Source: Ancylobacter amanitiformis (GTDB lineage Bacteria > Pseudomonadota > Alphaproteobacteria > Rhizobiales > Xanthobacteraceae). From it: a stretch of DNA of 64,000 nucleotides. Positions 32,517 through 41,085 of this stretch are shown here, in pieces (positions within the stretch are counted from its first letter, which is position 1; the number at the start of each line of letters is the position of its first letter). Where the stretch lies: contig NZ_JAUSVR010000004.1 of the NCBI RefSeq assembly GCF_030814815.1, positions 264,721 through 328,720 on the forward strand, in the 5' to 3' direction. The notes under the pieces are model-generated. The model saw nothing but the letters and a program-made list of their open reading frames with translations, was not told where the DNA came from and ran no database searches. Both the position numbers and the translations under genes were made by a program.

Positions 32517-32720
32517 ATGACCATCATCATCTTCGGCGCGATCGTCGTCATCATCTTGGTCGCTACCGTGCGCATTCTCGCCGGCTGGTTCCTCCCGGCA
32601 CATGTGGCGGCGGGTCTCGGTCGGGCGATCGGCGGCACCTTCGAATTCGTCGGGAAGCTGAGCATCGTGTTGCTCTGCCTCGGCATCATCGGCTTGATCA
32701 TCGCGGCGATGTTGCACTGA
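32517..32720 (+). CDS. Small two-helix membrane protein
   Basis: 67 residues. Two strongly hydrophobic helices: residues 2-24 (TIIIFGAIVVIILVATVRIL) and about 46-65 (LSIVLLCLGIIGLIIAAML), with a short amphipathic loop between. Last gene of the rightward unit, converging on the leftward operon. Size and topology would suit a holin or superinfection-exclusion protein, but without a neighbouring endolysin this is not assignable. Confidence 0.65.
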   Translation: MTIIIFGAIVVIILVATVRILAGWFLPAHVAAGLGRAIGGTFEFVGKLSIVLLCLGIIGLIIAAMLH

Positions 32721-32736
32721 GGCGTCTCTTCAACCC

Positions 32737-32761
32737 CTGAGATCCAGCCTCACTGTCTCAG
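32737..32761. terminator. Weak inverted repeat at convergent gene ends
   Basis: CTGAGA (32737-32742) and TCTCAG (32756-32761) flank the stop of the minus-strand gene at 32750, between two converging units. A 6-bp stem with a 13-base loop and no U-tract; a bidirectional terminator is only possible. Confidence 0.3.
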
Positions 32762-32965
32762 CCGCGTGTGACGATCGAGGATGTTCTCGGCAGCGCGGCC
32801 AGCGTTGATCGCCGGGCTTGCATCGCCGCCCCACGCAGGGTCGTAGGACCACAAGCCAGCCGCTGCGAGCGTGTACAGGAGCGCGACAGGCACAACGACA
32901 TGGGTGCCGGACGCCACCTTGTTGTATGCGTCCTGCGCGGCTTCTGCGCGAGTTTCGATCTTCAT
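32750..32965 (-). CDS. Small phage protein with one hydrophobic helix
   Basis: 71 residues: a charged N-terminal helix (KIETRAEAAQDAYNKVAS), a hydrophobic segment (HVVVPVALLYTLAAAGLW) and a polar end. The ATG at 32965 has GGGAGGGATCGG upstream. Last gene of the leftward early operon; overlaps the previous stop by 4 bases. Confidence 0.62.
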   Translation of the reverse strand: MKIETRAEAAQDAYNKVASGTHVVVPVALLYTLAAAGLWSYDPAWGGDASPAINAGRAAENILDRHTRLRQ

Positions 32966-33249
32966 CCGATCCCTCCCGCCGCCTCGATCGCCGCTCGCTT
33001 GCAGCGCTCCCAGCACTTGCGCCAGTGCCGGTCAAAGCGCACCGCCTCAATCCGTTTCGGCGAGCCCGCGGGATAGGTCCATGCGGCGTTCTGGCCGAAG
33101 CGCTTCCGATACCAACGCCCGGCGCGCGCGAGGCGCCTGCGCTCGCGTTGCGGGACCGCCGACCAGTGCTTGCCACAGACCCATTCGTCGTGACGATCTT
33201 TGGTCGTTCGCCGGCAGAAGGGAACGCAGCATTGGAGACGCGTGGTCAT
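32962..33249 (-). CDS. Small zinc-finger-like phage protein
   Basis: 95 residues. TRLQCCVPFCRRTTKDRHDE followed by WVCGKHW has a C..C...C..H spacing suited to one zinc site; the rest is Arg/Trp-rich. This pattern recurs in small proteins of rhizobial phages. The start overlaps the upstream stop by 4 bases (ATGA). Confidence 0.65.
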   Translation of the reverse strand: MTTRLQCCVPFCRRTTKDRHDEWVCGKHWSAVPQRERRRLARAGRWYRKRFGQNAAWTYPAGSPKRIEAVRFDRHWRKCWERCKRAAIEAAGGIG

Positions 33250-33764
33250 GGTGCCGTCTCCGGCCACTCGCCGAGCCCGGCAGATATCGCAGCGGCGTCC
33301 ATTCCGAGCCCAGCGTAATATCCCTGCGCCTGCAGCCGCCGGATCATCTTGCGCGCCTGCTTCTCGGCTGAAGCCACTACCCGCGGCTCCTCGGCTTTGT
33401 GCTCGATCGCGCCGATGTAGAGCCGCAGAGCCTCGTCGATCGCGCTGCCCTCGGCAAAGATGAAATAGCCGCTCTCCACCAGCATCTTGATCCAGAAGAA
33501 GGCGATCAGGCCGAATTTGGCGACATCCTCGCCCTCGCCGGCATAGGGCTGCACGACCTGGTGGTGCAGGCGGCGGACGCGCTCCAGCAGCTTGCGCGCC
33601 TTGCGGTCATCGAGGTCGGTGATGGGCTCTCGCGCCGCGGTCTTCAGCAGCTCGACAGCCCGGGTAAATTCCGCGTCCTGTTCCACGACGCCCGCGAACA
33701 GCACGCCCATCATGACGTGGGCCGGCAGGCACAGCTCGGCACGCTGGCGATCGGTCAGGTACAT
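33246..33764 (-). CDS. Helical phage protein, function unknown
   Basis: 172 residues from the ATG at 33764 (MYLTDRQRAELCLPAHVMMG). Mostly alpha-helical with a hydrophobic middle (AKFGLIAFFWIKMLVESGYF). No domain recognised. It overlaps the gene on each side, within the leftward early operon. Confidence 0.65.
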   Translation of the reverse strand: MYLTDRQRAELCLPAHVMMGVLFAGVVEQDAEFTRAVELLKTAAREPITDLDDRKARKLLERVRRLHHQVVQPYAGEGEDVAKFGLIAFFWIKMLVESGYFIFAEGSAIDEALRLYIGAIEHKAEEPRVVASAEKQARKMIRRLQAQGYYAGLGMDAAAISAGLGEWPETAP

Positions 33765-34060
33765 GGCCCATCTCCTTCCAGCGCCCAGGCGACAATGTTG
33801 CGGAGCCACGCGGCACCAGAGAGCCCAGCCCGGCGGGCGCGACACTGCACGCGATCCGCGAGCTCGATTGTCATCCTGATCTTCACTTCGATCTTGCCGG
33901 AGCGCTGTCGGCGCAGGCCCAGCAGCCGCGCACGGCGCTGGACGGCGAGGGACGAGCGGCCCGGCAAGCGGGCGGAGAGCTGCGCGAAGGTCTCATGCGG
34001 GAATGACCGACGCAGCATGTCATCCTCCTCCGGCGTCCAGAGTGGGCGGGCAGGGCGCAT
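33755..34060 (-). CDS. SANT/Myb-like plus RHH-like DNA-binding protein
   Basis: 101 residues. The first half (LWTPEEDDMLRRSFPHETFA followed by LSARLPGRSSLAVQRRARLL) has the W..EED..L pattern of a Myb/SANT or GcrA-like helix-turn-helix. The second half (IEVKIRMTIELADRVQCRAR then LSGAAWLRNIVAWAL) resembles a ribbon-helix-helix. The ATG at 34060 shares bases with the upstream stop and has AAGGAAGG before it. Confidence 0.62.
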   Translation of the reverse strand: MRPARPLWTPEEDDMLRRSFPHETFAQLSARLPGRSSLAVQRRARLLGLRRQRSGKIEVKIRMTIELADRVQCRARRAGLSGAAWLRNIVAWALEGDGPCT

Positions 34061-34293
34061 CAAGGACCTTCCTTTCGGGCGTTGCATGTGGGGCAGGGCA
34101 GGCCGCGCCGGATCTCCGACACCGTCATGTCGAAGGACCAGCCGTCATCGTGGCCGCAGCGCCGGCAGCGAAAGTGCCCGCCCATGCTGGTGCGCCAGCC
34201 CGGCATCAGGCCGGGCGCATGGCCGGCGTCGACCGCATGCATTCGAGTAACCCGCGCCACTGCGGGGCGGGGGCCGAACAGATCAGCCTTCAT
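34060..34293 (-). CDS. Zinc-ribbon protein
   Basis: 77 residues; HFRCRRCGHDDGW and LPCPTCNARK give a four-Cys zinc ribbon in the C-terminal half. Its role is unknown; comparable ribbons in phage replication operons modulate transcription or replication. It overlaps the preceding gene by 11 bases. Confidence 0.65.
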   Translation of the reverse strand: MKADLFGPRPAVARVTRMHAVDAGHAPGLMPGWRTSMGGHFRCRRCGHDDGWSFDMTVSEIRRGLPCPTCNARKEGP

Positions 34294-34891
34294 CGTCGCG
34301 ACCCGCCGCTGCCTGGGCTTGCTCGATCGCCTCGGTGGTCAGCCCATAGACGATGAGCGCAACGGCGCGGTCCCGCCGCGCGATGGCGGTGCGGTGCACC
34401 AGCCCCAGTTCCTTCGTCACCTTCGTCCAGGGGCGACGGGTCGCCTTGGCGAGCAGCCAGGTGTTGAGGGCGCGACGGACATGCTCCTGCGGCACGAAGC
34501 GCGGCACCCATGCGAGCGCCACGTCCGCGGCAACGATCTCGGCCGAGGTGGCGCCGATCTTCGGCCGGTTGCGCTCGAAGTCGCCGTGTTCCCGCTCCCA
34601 TGCCTCCTGCGTCGACTGGAACCAGAGATCCAGCCCGCTGTACTCGTAGTCGGGCATGGACCGGCCGAACCCCTTCGGCCCCGGGCGGCTGACGGTGCGG
34701 TGGACCAACCGGATGGCGTCGGCGAGCCGGTCCATGACCAGCTCGCGCGTCCATTCCTCCGCGACCTCTACCCCGCTCTCGAAGAGGGCCTTCAGCATCG
34801 CCTCGGTATCGAGCGGCGCGACGCCTTCCTCTCCTTCCGTGACACCAACGTCGAAATCCGTGACGCTCGCCATGAATTTTGCCTCGCTCAT
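34283..34891 (-). CDS. Phage protein resembling DUF6362
   Basis: 202 residues. The arrangement of ADAIRLVHRTVSRPGPKGFG, PDYEYSGLDLWFQS and a C-terminal LLAKATRRPWTKVTKELGLV then HRTAIARRDRAVALI resembles DUF6362 proteins, which sit in phage replication operons. The last part reads as a helix-turn-helix. It overlaps the helicase gene stop by 4 bases. The family name is from memory of its pattern. Confidence 0.62.
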   Translation of the reverse strand: MSEAKFMASVTDFDVGVTEGEEGVAPLDTEAMLKALFESGVEVAEEWTRELVMDRLADAIRLVHRTVSRPGPKGFGRSMPDYEYSGLDLWFQSTQEAWEREHGDFERNRPKIGATSAEIVAADVALAWVPRFVPQEHVRRALNTWLLAKATRRPWTKVTKELGLVHRTAIARRDRAVALIVYGLTTEAIEQAQAAAGRDDEG

Positions 34892-36240
34892 TCGCCGAAA
34901 CCGGACAGGAAGTCGTCTTCTTCATCGCGGCCCAGGGCGGATGGTTTTTCGTCGGCGATCTCGCGCGCCTTCTTCCGCTCACCACCCATGGACATGCCCT
35001 TCACCGGTTTGCCGGTGATCCACATCCACGCCACTGTCGAGCCGGGAGCCTCGTGCGAGCCCACGATCCCGTACTGGACCATGCGGTCGTGCGCCCGCTT
35101 CCATCGCTGCCGAAGCGCGTCCTTTTTGACCTCTTCGGTGCCCTCCTCGCCGGCGGAATAGCGCGACCAGAACAGCTTCTTCACCGTGTTGACGGTGACG
35201 GCCTGGGTGATCCGGCCCGGGCAGGGGAGGTCGGTCGGCGGCGTCTGGCCGTCATTCTTCACGGCGTCGAGGACGCACTGCAGGAACTGCCGGTCCCGCT
35301 CCGAGGCGTTGAACCCGCCATCGGCCGGACCTGACACATCGATGTCCTGGGCGGGCGGCACGCAGACGCAGGACGTGACGGGCTTGCCGAGCCGGTCGGT
35401 GCCGACCTCTACCGCCCGCAGCACGAACGGCCAGGACGCGCCGGCCTCGGAATCCTTCTGCTTCGTCACCTTGGCGTAGCGGATCGCCCGCCCATCCTCG
35501 TCCACCCGCTTCTCGGAAAGCTCGACCGAGACCACGTTCTCGACGTTGGCGAAGATCGACGTGTGTCCGCGCGGCTTGGTGCCGCCCTGGTTGGCGTGGT
35601 GGACGATCGTCACCGCGCAGCCGAGCTCCTCGGAGATCCTCGTTGCCCTGGCCAGCACGGGGGTAATGTCCCGGGCACTGTTCTCGTCGGCCCCCGGCGT
35701 CGCGGCGGAGAAGGTGTCGACGATGATCAGCCGCAACGGCACGCCGAACTCGGCCTCGAACAGATCGTTCCAGTGCTTCCCGTCGTCGATCAGCGCATTG
35801 GTGTCGTCGTCGCCCGCGAACAGGTTGAATTTGCCCGGCAGGAAGCCGAAGGGCAGATCCATGCTCTTGGGCACCTCGTCGGCGTTCCAGGAGCGATAGG
35901 CACGCAGGCGCTTCTTGATGCCGCCGCCGCTCTCCGCGGCGATGTAGAGCACACCGCCCTGCAGCGAGGCGTGGCCGAAGAAGTCCGACCCGCGCGCGAC
36001 GCACATGCCGTACTCGACCGCGAAGAAACTCTTCCCGTGCTGGCTGGGGCCGACGATCAGCGACACCGCAGCGGCCGTGAACACCTGGTAGACCAGCCAC
36101 TCCGACTCCGGGCCGGCGGCATCCAGGTCGCGCCAGCGGATCGTCCGCAGCTTCGGGCGCCACGCCGCCTTGATCTCCTCCTCGTGCTGATATTCGAAGG
36201 CGCTCATATCCATGAGGTCGTCGTCGACAACGCCGGTCAT
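34888..36240 (-). CDS. RepA-like replicative helicase / RecA-fold ATPase (AAA_25 type)
   Basis: 450 residues. Walker A GPSQHGKS is at 64-71, Walker B in RLIIVDTFSAATPG, and VTIVHHANQGGTKPRGHTSI is the sensor region typical of RepA/RSF1010-type hexameric helicases. The C-terminal third (RQRWKRAHDRMVQYGIV) looks like a winged helix. Its start overlaps the primase stop, so helicase and primase are made together. It is the likely replicative helicase of the phage. Confidence 0.88.
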   Translation of the reverse strand: MTGVVDDDLMDMSAFEYQHEEEIKAAWRPKLRTIRWRDLDAAGPESEWLVYQVFTAAAVSLIVGPSQHGKSFFAVEYGMCVARGSDFFGHASLQGGVLYIAAESGGGIKKRLRAYRSWNADEVPKSMDLPFGFLPGKFNLFAGDDDTNALIDDGKHWNDLFEAEFGVPLRLIIVDTFSAATPGADENSARDITPVLARATRISEELGCAVTIVHHANQGGTKPRGHTSIFANVENVVSVELSEKRVDEDGRAIRYAKVTKQKDSEAGASWPFVLRAVEVGTDRLGKPVTSCVCVPPAQDIDVSGPADGGFNASERDRQFLQCVLDAVKNDGQTPPTDLPCPGRITQAVTVNTVKKLFWSRYSAGEEGTEEVKKDALRQRWKRAHDRMVQYGIVGSHEAPGSTVAWMWITGKPVKGMSMGGERKKAREIADEKPSALGRDEEDDFLSGFGE

Positions 36241-37385
36241 GACGTCCGCCTCCGCTGCATCAGCACGTCGTTGAAGTCAGCGCCCCGGGGGGCGAGGTCG
36301 TAGAGGACTTCCACGCCCTGGTGCTGGAACCGCCGCCCGCCCATCAGGAGGCGGGCCTGCGTCATCACCGGATCGGAATCGCCATCGCCGAGGATGGCGA
36401 CGACCTCGACGCCTGCCGGCAGGACAATGCCGGGGCTGTCGAGATCCGGGTCGACCGGAACCTGCATCGGCCGGCCGCTCGGCATGCGCGCCGATGGATG
36501 GTCCCGGCGCGTCAGTGCCCGGCCGGACAGGTTGCCGAGCGACACAGCCGCCGCGATGGCCCAGTCCCGACTGGTGGGTGAGCGGAGCACCCGCCACGAG
36601 CGCGAGGTTTCAATGCCCTCGCCCATAGCCAGATAGGGCCGGATTGGCGACAGGCGGATGAGCCCGCCCTTCTGCTCGCCGGTGATCTTTTTCGCCTTGT
36701 TGCGCTTGCGGTCGCCCGGCGGGGCCAGCTTGGCGCCGGTGCCCGCCTCGAGGTAGGTGCGGTGCACGCCGATCAGGCTTCCCGCCGCGTCGCGGATCGC
36801 GGCAAGCATGGCAGGATGGTCGCCCAGATCCCGGACCTCTTCGGCAGCCTCGTCGGCATAGCCGAAATAGGGCAGGCCGCGCATGTAGCGCAGGTCGAAG
36901 GTCCATGACGGGTCGACGGCCATGCCCCGCGATTCGAGATAGTGGGCGGCGAGGGTGCCGGCGATCGGCCGGGCGCGGTCGAACAGCCGCTCGCACCGGG
37001 TCATGTCGCGCTCGCGCCGGCGGCGGTCCTCCGCCTCCTCCTGCGCCTTCCTCTCCTGCCGCTCGCGCTCCCGGCGCGCCGCCACTTCAGGATCGACCTC
37101 CTGCTCGCCGCCAAGGATCTTCACGGCCTCCATGAAGCCGACGCCGTCGTGCAACATCACCAGCTTGAAGACATCGCCGCCGTCCTCACAGGTCGCGCAG
37201 ACCCAGCCATCCGCCCACGCTTCGAAGGACGTCGAATCCTTCGCAGTGGGGTCAATCGAATGCAGCGGGCAGGGTCCAACCATGCACCCCTTCGCGCCGC
37301 CGCGGCGCAGTTTCACCCACTTGCCGGCAACGGTCGTCACAGGGTTGCGGTCGCGCAGATCCTGCTTCTGGGCCTCGGAAATCAT
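36237..37385 (-). CDS. DNA primase with CHC2 zinc finger and Toprim domain
   Basis: 382 residues. Zinc finger Cys39/His42 and Cys63/Cys66 (PCPLH ... VCATC) open the protein; a charged linker follows (about 97-130). The Toprim domain has GEGIET at 255-260 and GDGDSD at 333-338. This is the phage primase layout that pairs with a RepA/DnaB-type helicase, here encoded directly downstream with overlapping start. It synthesises primers for phage replication. Confidence 0.9.
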   Translation of the reverse strand: MISEAQKQDLRDRNPVTTVAGKWVKLRRGGAKGCMVGPCPLHSIDPTAKDSTSFEAWADGWVCATCEDGGDVFKLVMLHDGVGFMEAVKILGGEQEVDPEVAARRERERQERKAQEEAEDRRRRERDMTRCERLFDRARPIAGTLAAHYLESRGMAVDPSWTFDLRYMRGLPYFGYADEAAEEVRDLGDHPAMLAAIRDAAGSLIGVHRTYLEAGTGAKLAPPGDRKRNKAKKITGEQKGGLIRLSPIRPYLAMGEGIETSRSWRVLRSPTSRDWAIAAAVSLGNLSGRALTRRDHPSARMPSGRPMQVPVDPDLDSPGIVLPAGVEVVAILGDGDSDPVMTQARLLMGGRRFQHQGVEVLYDLAPRGADFNDVLMQRRRTS

Positions 37386-38266
37386 GGGCGGATCTCCGCG
37401 AATAGGGGCATGTGGGAGCCCCCACGGTGGGTCCGCAGCGCAGTTGCGGCGGCTGGGTTGATCCAGAGAACTTCCGTGCGCGCACGGGCGCCATCGGCGA
37501 GCGCCTTGGTCTCCACACGGCTCCAGCCTCGGAGCATTTCGTCGTAGAGCTCGGTCGGATAGCCGGATAGGACAACCATGCCCTTCAATTCGGCCAGAAC
37601 CGACAGCAGCTGCTGATGATCTTCTGCCGAAAGCTCGTAGCGATAGAGATGCTTGGGGTCGTGTTTGTTTTTCAACCCTCTTGTTTCATGCATATAGGGC
37701 GGGTCGACGTAGTGAAGAACGTTCGGACCATCATGCTTGGTCATAATCTGAAGAGCTGGGCGATGTTCGATTACTACGCCTCGCATTCTTTCTACGATGG
37801 AATAGAGCGATGCGGGGTACCGCGACCAATCGTGAGCTGGGGTTGACCCAGACTTGGTGGAGTCGGCCCGAAAGCCGGTCGCTCCCCTGCCGAGTTCCAC
37901 GTTATGGGCGTTGGAGCCGAACCCCATGAATGAGCGGATGACCAGCCGCCGGGCCTGCTCAATCTCATTGTCCGCGGCTTCCCAAGCGAGATCGAATTCT
38001 CGCCGAGAGAACGGTGTCAGATACAGGCGACTGACAAGCTGCTCCGCCTTGCAATCGTCCTGCAGGACACGGAAAAGGCCGACGATGTGGTCATCGAGAT
38101 CGTTGTAGACTTCCGCATAAGAGCGCTCCTTGCGCAGCAGCACGGAAGCCGCACCCCCGAACGGCTCGACATAGACCCGGTGAGGCGGGAAGTGCCGCAA
38201 TATCCATGGCGCCAGCTTCCACTTACCGCCATGCCAGCGGAGAACGGGGCGAGTCGGCCTGGTCAC
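37382..38266 (-). CDS. DNA adenine methylase, Dam (D12) class
   Basis: 294 residues. GGKWKLAPWIL and EPFGG (34-38) form the SAM-binding motif, and DPPY (188-191) is the catalytic motif of N6-adenine methylases of the D12 type. The region between (FMGFGSNAHNVELGRGATGF) is family-specific. It overlaps primase and Dcm genes by 4 bases each. It would methylate phage and host DNA, for protection or for timing. Confidence 0.9.
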   Translation of the reverse strand: MTRPTRPVLRWHGGKWKLAPWILRHFPPHRVYVEPFGGAASVLLRKERSYAEVYNDLDDHIVGLFRVLQDDCKAEQLVSRLYLTPFSRREFDLAWEAADNEIEQARRLVIRSFMGFGSNAHNVELGRGATGFRADSTKSGSTPAHDWSRYPASLYSIVERMRGVVIEHRPALQIMTKHDGPNVLHYVDPPYMHETRGLKNKHDPKHLYRYELSAEDHQQLLSVLAELKGMVVLSGYPTELYDEMLRGWSRVETKALADGARARTEVLWINPAAATALRTHRGGSHMPLFAEIRP

Positions 38267-40110
38267 GCTGCAACCTCGCTGAACAGGTCCGGCGCTCCGA
38301 CGACTTCCGCAATCTCGACAGAACGCTCGACATGTCGTCTGCGCGCCTCGACCAGCCGCCGGCGCGGCAGCGGCTTCATCTGGGCCGCATCAATCATATT
38401 GGCGCGGACCAGCGCGGCGGCCGGGAACGGGCTGACCGAATTGCCGATCATCCGGCGCTGCTCGGTCTCGTTGAGCGTGCGGCCGTTGTAGTTTGCCGCC
38501 AGCACATAGCTGTCCGGGAAGCCTTGCGCGCGTGCCAGCTCGCGCGGCGTGAGCATCCGCATGCCGAGGTCGACGATGACATAGGGGCCGACGGTGACGA
38601 ACTCGCGATCGTCCCAGGCCCCGAACTCGCGCAGGAACGCGGCGACGCGCCGAGCCGAAATCTCCTGCTCCGGCGTCATCGGCGGGATGACGGCCTCCGC
38701 CTCGACCAGGCCGAAGCGCGGCTTGGAAGTGACCGTCCGCATCGGCTCGTCGACGCCGGCCCCGTCCTCGTCTGAACCGTAATAGACCGTGAGGGTCGGC
38801 ATCACGACGGCGTTGTGCTGCCCCTTTGCGCATGCGGTCGGCGCCGGCGCCTCGACCGACGACGCGCGGCGGTCGCTACCCTTGAGCGTCAGCATATGCG
38901 CCGACACCACCGCCTGCTGGCTGCCGCTGGTGGTGGGCGTCGACATCGGCTCGCGGACGTCCCGGCCGGGCGCCCCGGGGCGCGGTCCGGCGTTGTGCTG
39001 GGCCAGGTAGGCGGAAACGACGGCATGCTTGCCGCCGCCGGCAACTGCGGTGCCCAGCGGCTTGTGAATATCGAGGGCGCGTGGCGACTGGCCGTCGCGC
39101 TCGCCGTAGCCGGTCTGGATCATTGTCGGGGAAACCAGACCGTGGGCGTCGCGGGAGGCCGCCACTGTCTTGAAGGGCTCACCGACATCCTGACCCCGGA
39201 AGCCGTCACCGCTGTGATTGCACGTCACGATGAACGGTTTCTCGGCGTCGAGGATGTAGCGTTTCGTGCCGGCGGCGATTCGCGCCATGGTATTGCGTGC
39301 CAGCGGCCGGTTCACCTTCACGCCGGTGCGGAGCTTGTAGTGGCGTGCCTCGGTGCGCGCCATGAAGATGGAAGGGCAGGGCCGATCCCAGTCGATGATT
39401 TCGGCCGCCGTGCGCCAGGGCAGCAGCCCGCCAGACCGGACCACCGCCGACTTCGGATCCCCATGGCTCGACGCCGGCCACACGATGGGCAGCCCGTCAC
39501 AGCGGGCGACAAGGAAGAGGCGGTTGCGCGTCGTCGGCGCGCCATAGTCGCAAGCGCGCATGCGCCGCCACTCGACGTCGTAGCCGAGGCGGGCCAGCTC
39601 GGCGACCCAGCGCTTGAACTCCTGCCCCTTTCGCTTCTTGCAGCGGTTCCCCTCGGCGTCAATCGGACCCCAGTCCTCGAACTCCTCGACGTTCTCGAGC
39701 AGGATGACCTTCGGACGCACCTGCCGCGCCCAGCTCACCACCACCCACGCCAGCGCGCGGACCGAGCGGGAAACCGGACGGCCGCCCTTCGCTTTCGAAT
39801 GATCGCGACAATCCGGCGACGCCCACATCAAGCCGACCGGCTGGCCGGCCGTGACCGTCATCGGGTCCGCCTTCCAGATGTTCTTGTTGAGGTGGAGGGT
39901 TCGCGGGTGGTTCTGGCCGTGCATCGCCAGCGCAGCGGCATCCGTATTGATCGCGACGTCCGGCGAGCGGCCGAGCGCCCACTCGATCCCGGTGGATGCG
40001 CCGCCACCGCCCGCGAAGCCGTCGACGATCAGGCCACGCAGCAACCCGCCGAGGATGTCGTCGGGAATAGGCTTGGCGTCCGCGAAGCCCTCGAAGGCGA
40101 GGTTTTTCAT
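38263..40110 (-). CDS. C5-cytosine DNA methyltransferase with repeated target domain
   Basis: 615 residues from the ATG at 40110. Motif I DGFAGGGGAS (30-39), motif IV SPDC (98-101, with the catalytic Cys), ENV (139-141) and TRNRL (194-198) are all present, and the closing QRRMIGNSVSP is the conserved C-terminal motif. Residues about 290-470 consist of five repeats of the form xPxxTxxxxxxxxAxV. Such long variable middles set the target in phage Dcm enzymes, here possibly with several specificities. Confidence 0.92.
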   Translation of the reverse strand: MKNLAFEGFADAKPIPDDILGGLLRGLIVDGFAGGGGASTGIEWALGRSPDVAINTDAAALAMHGQNHPRTLHLNKNIWKADPMTVTAGQPVGLMWASPDCRDHSKAKGGRPVSRSVRALAWVVVSWARQVRPKVILLENVEEFEDWGPIDAEGNRCKKRKGQEFKRWVAELARLGYDVEWRRMRACDYGAPTTRNRLFLVARCDGLPIVWPASSHGDPKSAVVRSGGLLPWRTAAEIIDWDRPCPSIFMARTEARHYKLRTGVKVNRPLARNTMARIAAGTKRYILDAEKPFIVTCNHSGDGFRGQDVGEPFKTVAASRDAHGLVSPTMIQTGYGERDGQSPRALDIHKPLGTAVAGGGKHAVVSAYLAQHNAGPRPGAPGRDVREPMSTPTTSGSQQAVVSAHMLTLKGSDRRASSVEAPAPTACAKGQHNAVVMPTLTVYYGSDEDGAGVDEPMRTVTSKPRFGLVEAEAVIPPMTPEQEISARRVAAFLREFGAWDDREFVTVGPYVIVDLGMRMLTPRELARAQGFPDSYVLAANYNGRTLNETEQRRMIGNSVSPFPAAALVRANMIDAAQMKPLPRRRLVEARRRHVERSVEIAEVVGAPDLFSEVAA

Positions 40111-40496
40111 TCTTCTGTCTCGCTCATCAAGTTCATCAACATCACCCGCTCCTCGACGCACATCAGCGTCAGGGCCCGGGCGGCGAATTCTTCGGATGTC
40201 AGATCCGCGCCGTCGGCGAGATCGCTGATGGCCTTGGCGACAGGGCGCTCGATGCGCACCATGAGCAGCTCAACGCCGCCGGCCTCGCGCAGGAGCGGGG
40301 TGCCCATGTTGCGCAGCACGGCACGCACCTTCTGCGGATCGTCGACGCCGACCTCGTCCGCGATCTGCCGCCCCGACCGGCCCATGCCGGCGAGGTAGGC
40401 CATGCGGATCTTCATCGGCACCGAGTAGGAGATCGTCCGCCGGCGTGGCGCGCGGCGGCGCGGGCGGGGAGGACGATCGGGAGAGGGCTGCTTCAC
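40107..40496 (-). CDS. Basic HTH-like phage protein
   Basis: 129 residues from the GTG at 40496, chosen because it overlaps the previous stop as GTGA. The N-terminal 35 residues are Pro/Arg-rich. The middle (MAYLAGMGRSGRQIADEVGV then DDPQKVRAVLRNMG) is a helix-turn-helix of Hin/RHH-like spacing, and the rest a Met/Leu helix bundle. A regulator of the operon is plausible. Confidence 0.6.
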   Translation of the reverse strand: MKQPSPDRPPRPRRRAPRRRTISYSVPMKIRMAYLAGMGRSGRQIADEVGVDDPQKVRAVLRNMGTPLLREAGGVELLMVRIERPVAKAISDLADGADLTSEEFAARALTLMCVEERVMLMNLMSETEE

Positions 40497-40768
40497 GACC
40501 GCGGCCCCCGTGTCTGCAGACGGCGCACCAGGTCGTTGACCTGTTCGATATAGGGCGAGCACTTCAGGATGAACCGCTCGGCGCGGTGCAGCGCCAGAGC
40601 GCGCCGCAGGATGCTCTCGTCGGGTGCCGGTCGGGTTCCGCTCTCGACGAGATCCCTGTGCCGGCGGATGAGGCCGGCACGCTCAATACTGAGGGCAGCG
40701 AACATGTCGCGCATGGTGACGCGCGGGGCAGGCCAGTCGGGCGGCCAGTCGGACGGCAGGTCGCTCAT
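40493..40768 (-). CDS. Small phage protein, function unknown
   Basis: 91 residues: a Trp/Pro-rich start (SDLPSDWPPDWPAPRVTMRD) and a helical body with LRRALALHRAERFILKCSPY. The ATG at 40768 overlaps the previous stop by 4 bases. No family recognised. Confidence 0.62.
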   Translation of the reverse strand: MSDLPSDWPPDWPAPRVTMRDMFAALSIERAGLIRRHRDLVESGTRPAPDESILRRALALHRAERFILKCSPYIEQVNDLVRRLQTRGPRS

Positions 40769-41085
40769 GCGCATCCCCAGCGGATGTAGATCTGTTCGAC
40801 GGGTTCACCGGTTTCCCGCGCCTCGCGGCGGGCCGACGCCCGGGTGTATTCACGCTTTTTCCACGCGCGCCTCTCCTCGGGGGAGAGGCTGTTCCACCAG
40901 CGCTTCTGCTTCTCTCGTCGTGCCTTTCGGTGCCGCATGAGAAACTCGGTCGCGGAATCACCAACGGCCTCGATCGTCTTCACGCGATAGCCGCAGATCG
41001 TGCAGCGCCGGACGCGCTTGACGGTGTTCATCGGCCCGTTTCGTGAGTCGAGAACCTGCGTTTCGCCGCCACATCGGCATTTCAT
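40765..41085 (-). CDS. NrdR-like zinc-ribbon phage protein
   Basis: 106 residues. KCRCGGETQVLDSR followed by VKRVRRCTICGYRVKTIE copies the NrdR zinc ribbon (C.CG..T.V.DSR ... RRRR.C..CG.R..T.E), but the ATP-cone that follows in NrdR is replaced by a basic helix (RKARREKQKRWWNSL). It may act as a DNA-binding regulator derived from the NrdR ribbon. Confidence 0.7.
   Translation of the reverse strand: MKCRCGGETQVLDSRNGPMNTVKRVRRCTICGYRVKTIEAVGDSATEFLMRHRKARREKQKRWWNSLSPEERRAWKKREYTRASARREARETGEPVEQIYIRWGCA

Noticed and set aside
37833..37846. CCAATCGTGAG inside the Dam gene
   Set aside because: Has the core letters but the outer bases do not pair and it is inside a coding region on the other strand.
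38815..40398. 527-codon plus-strand open frame
   Set aside because: Antisense to the Dcm methylase, which has all catalytic motifs.
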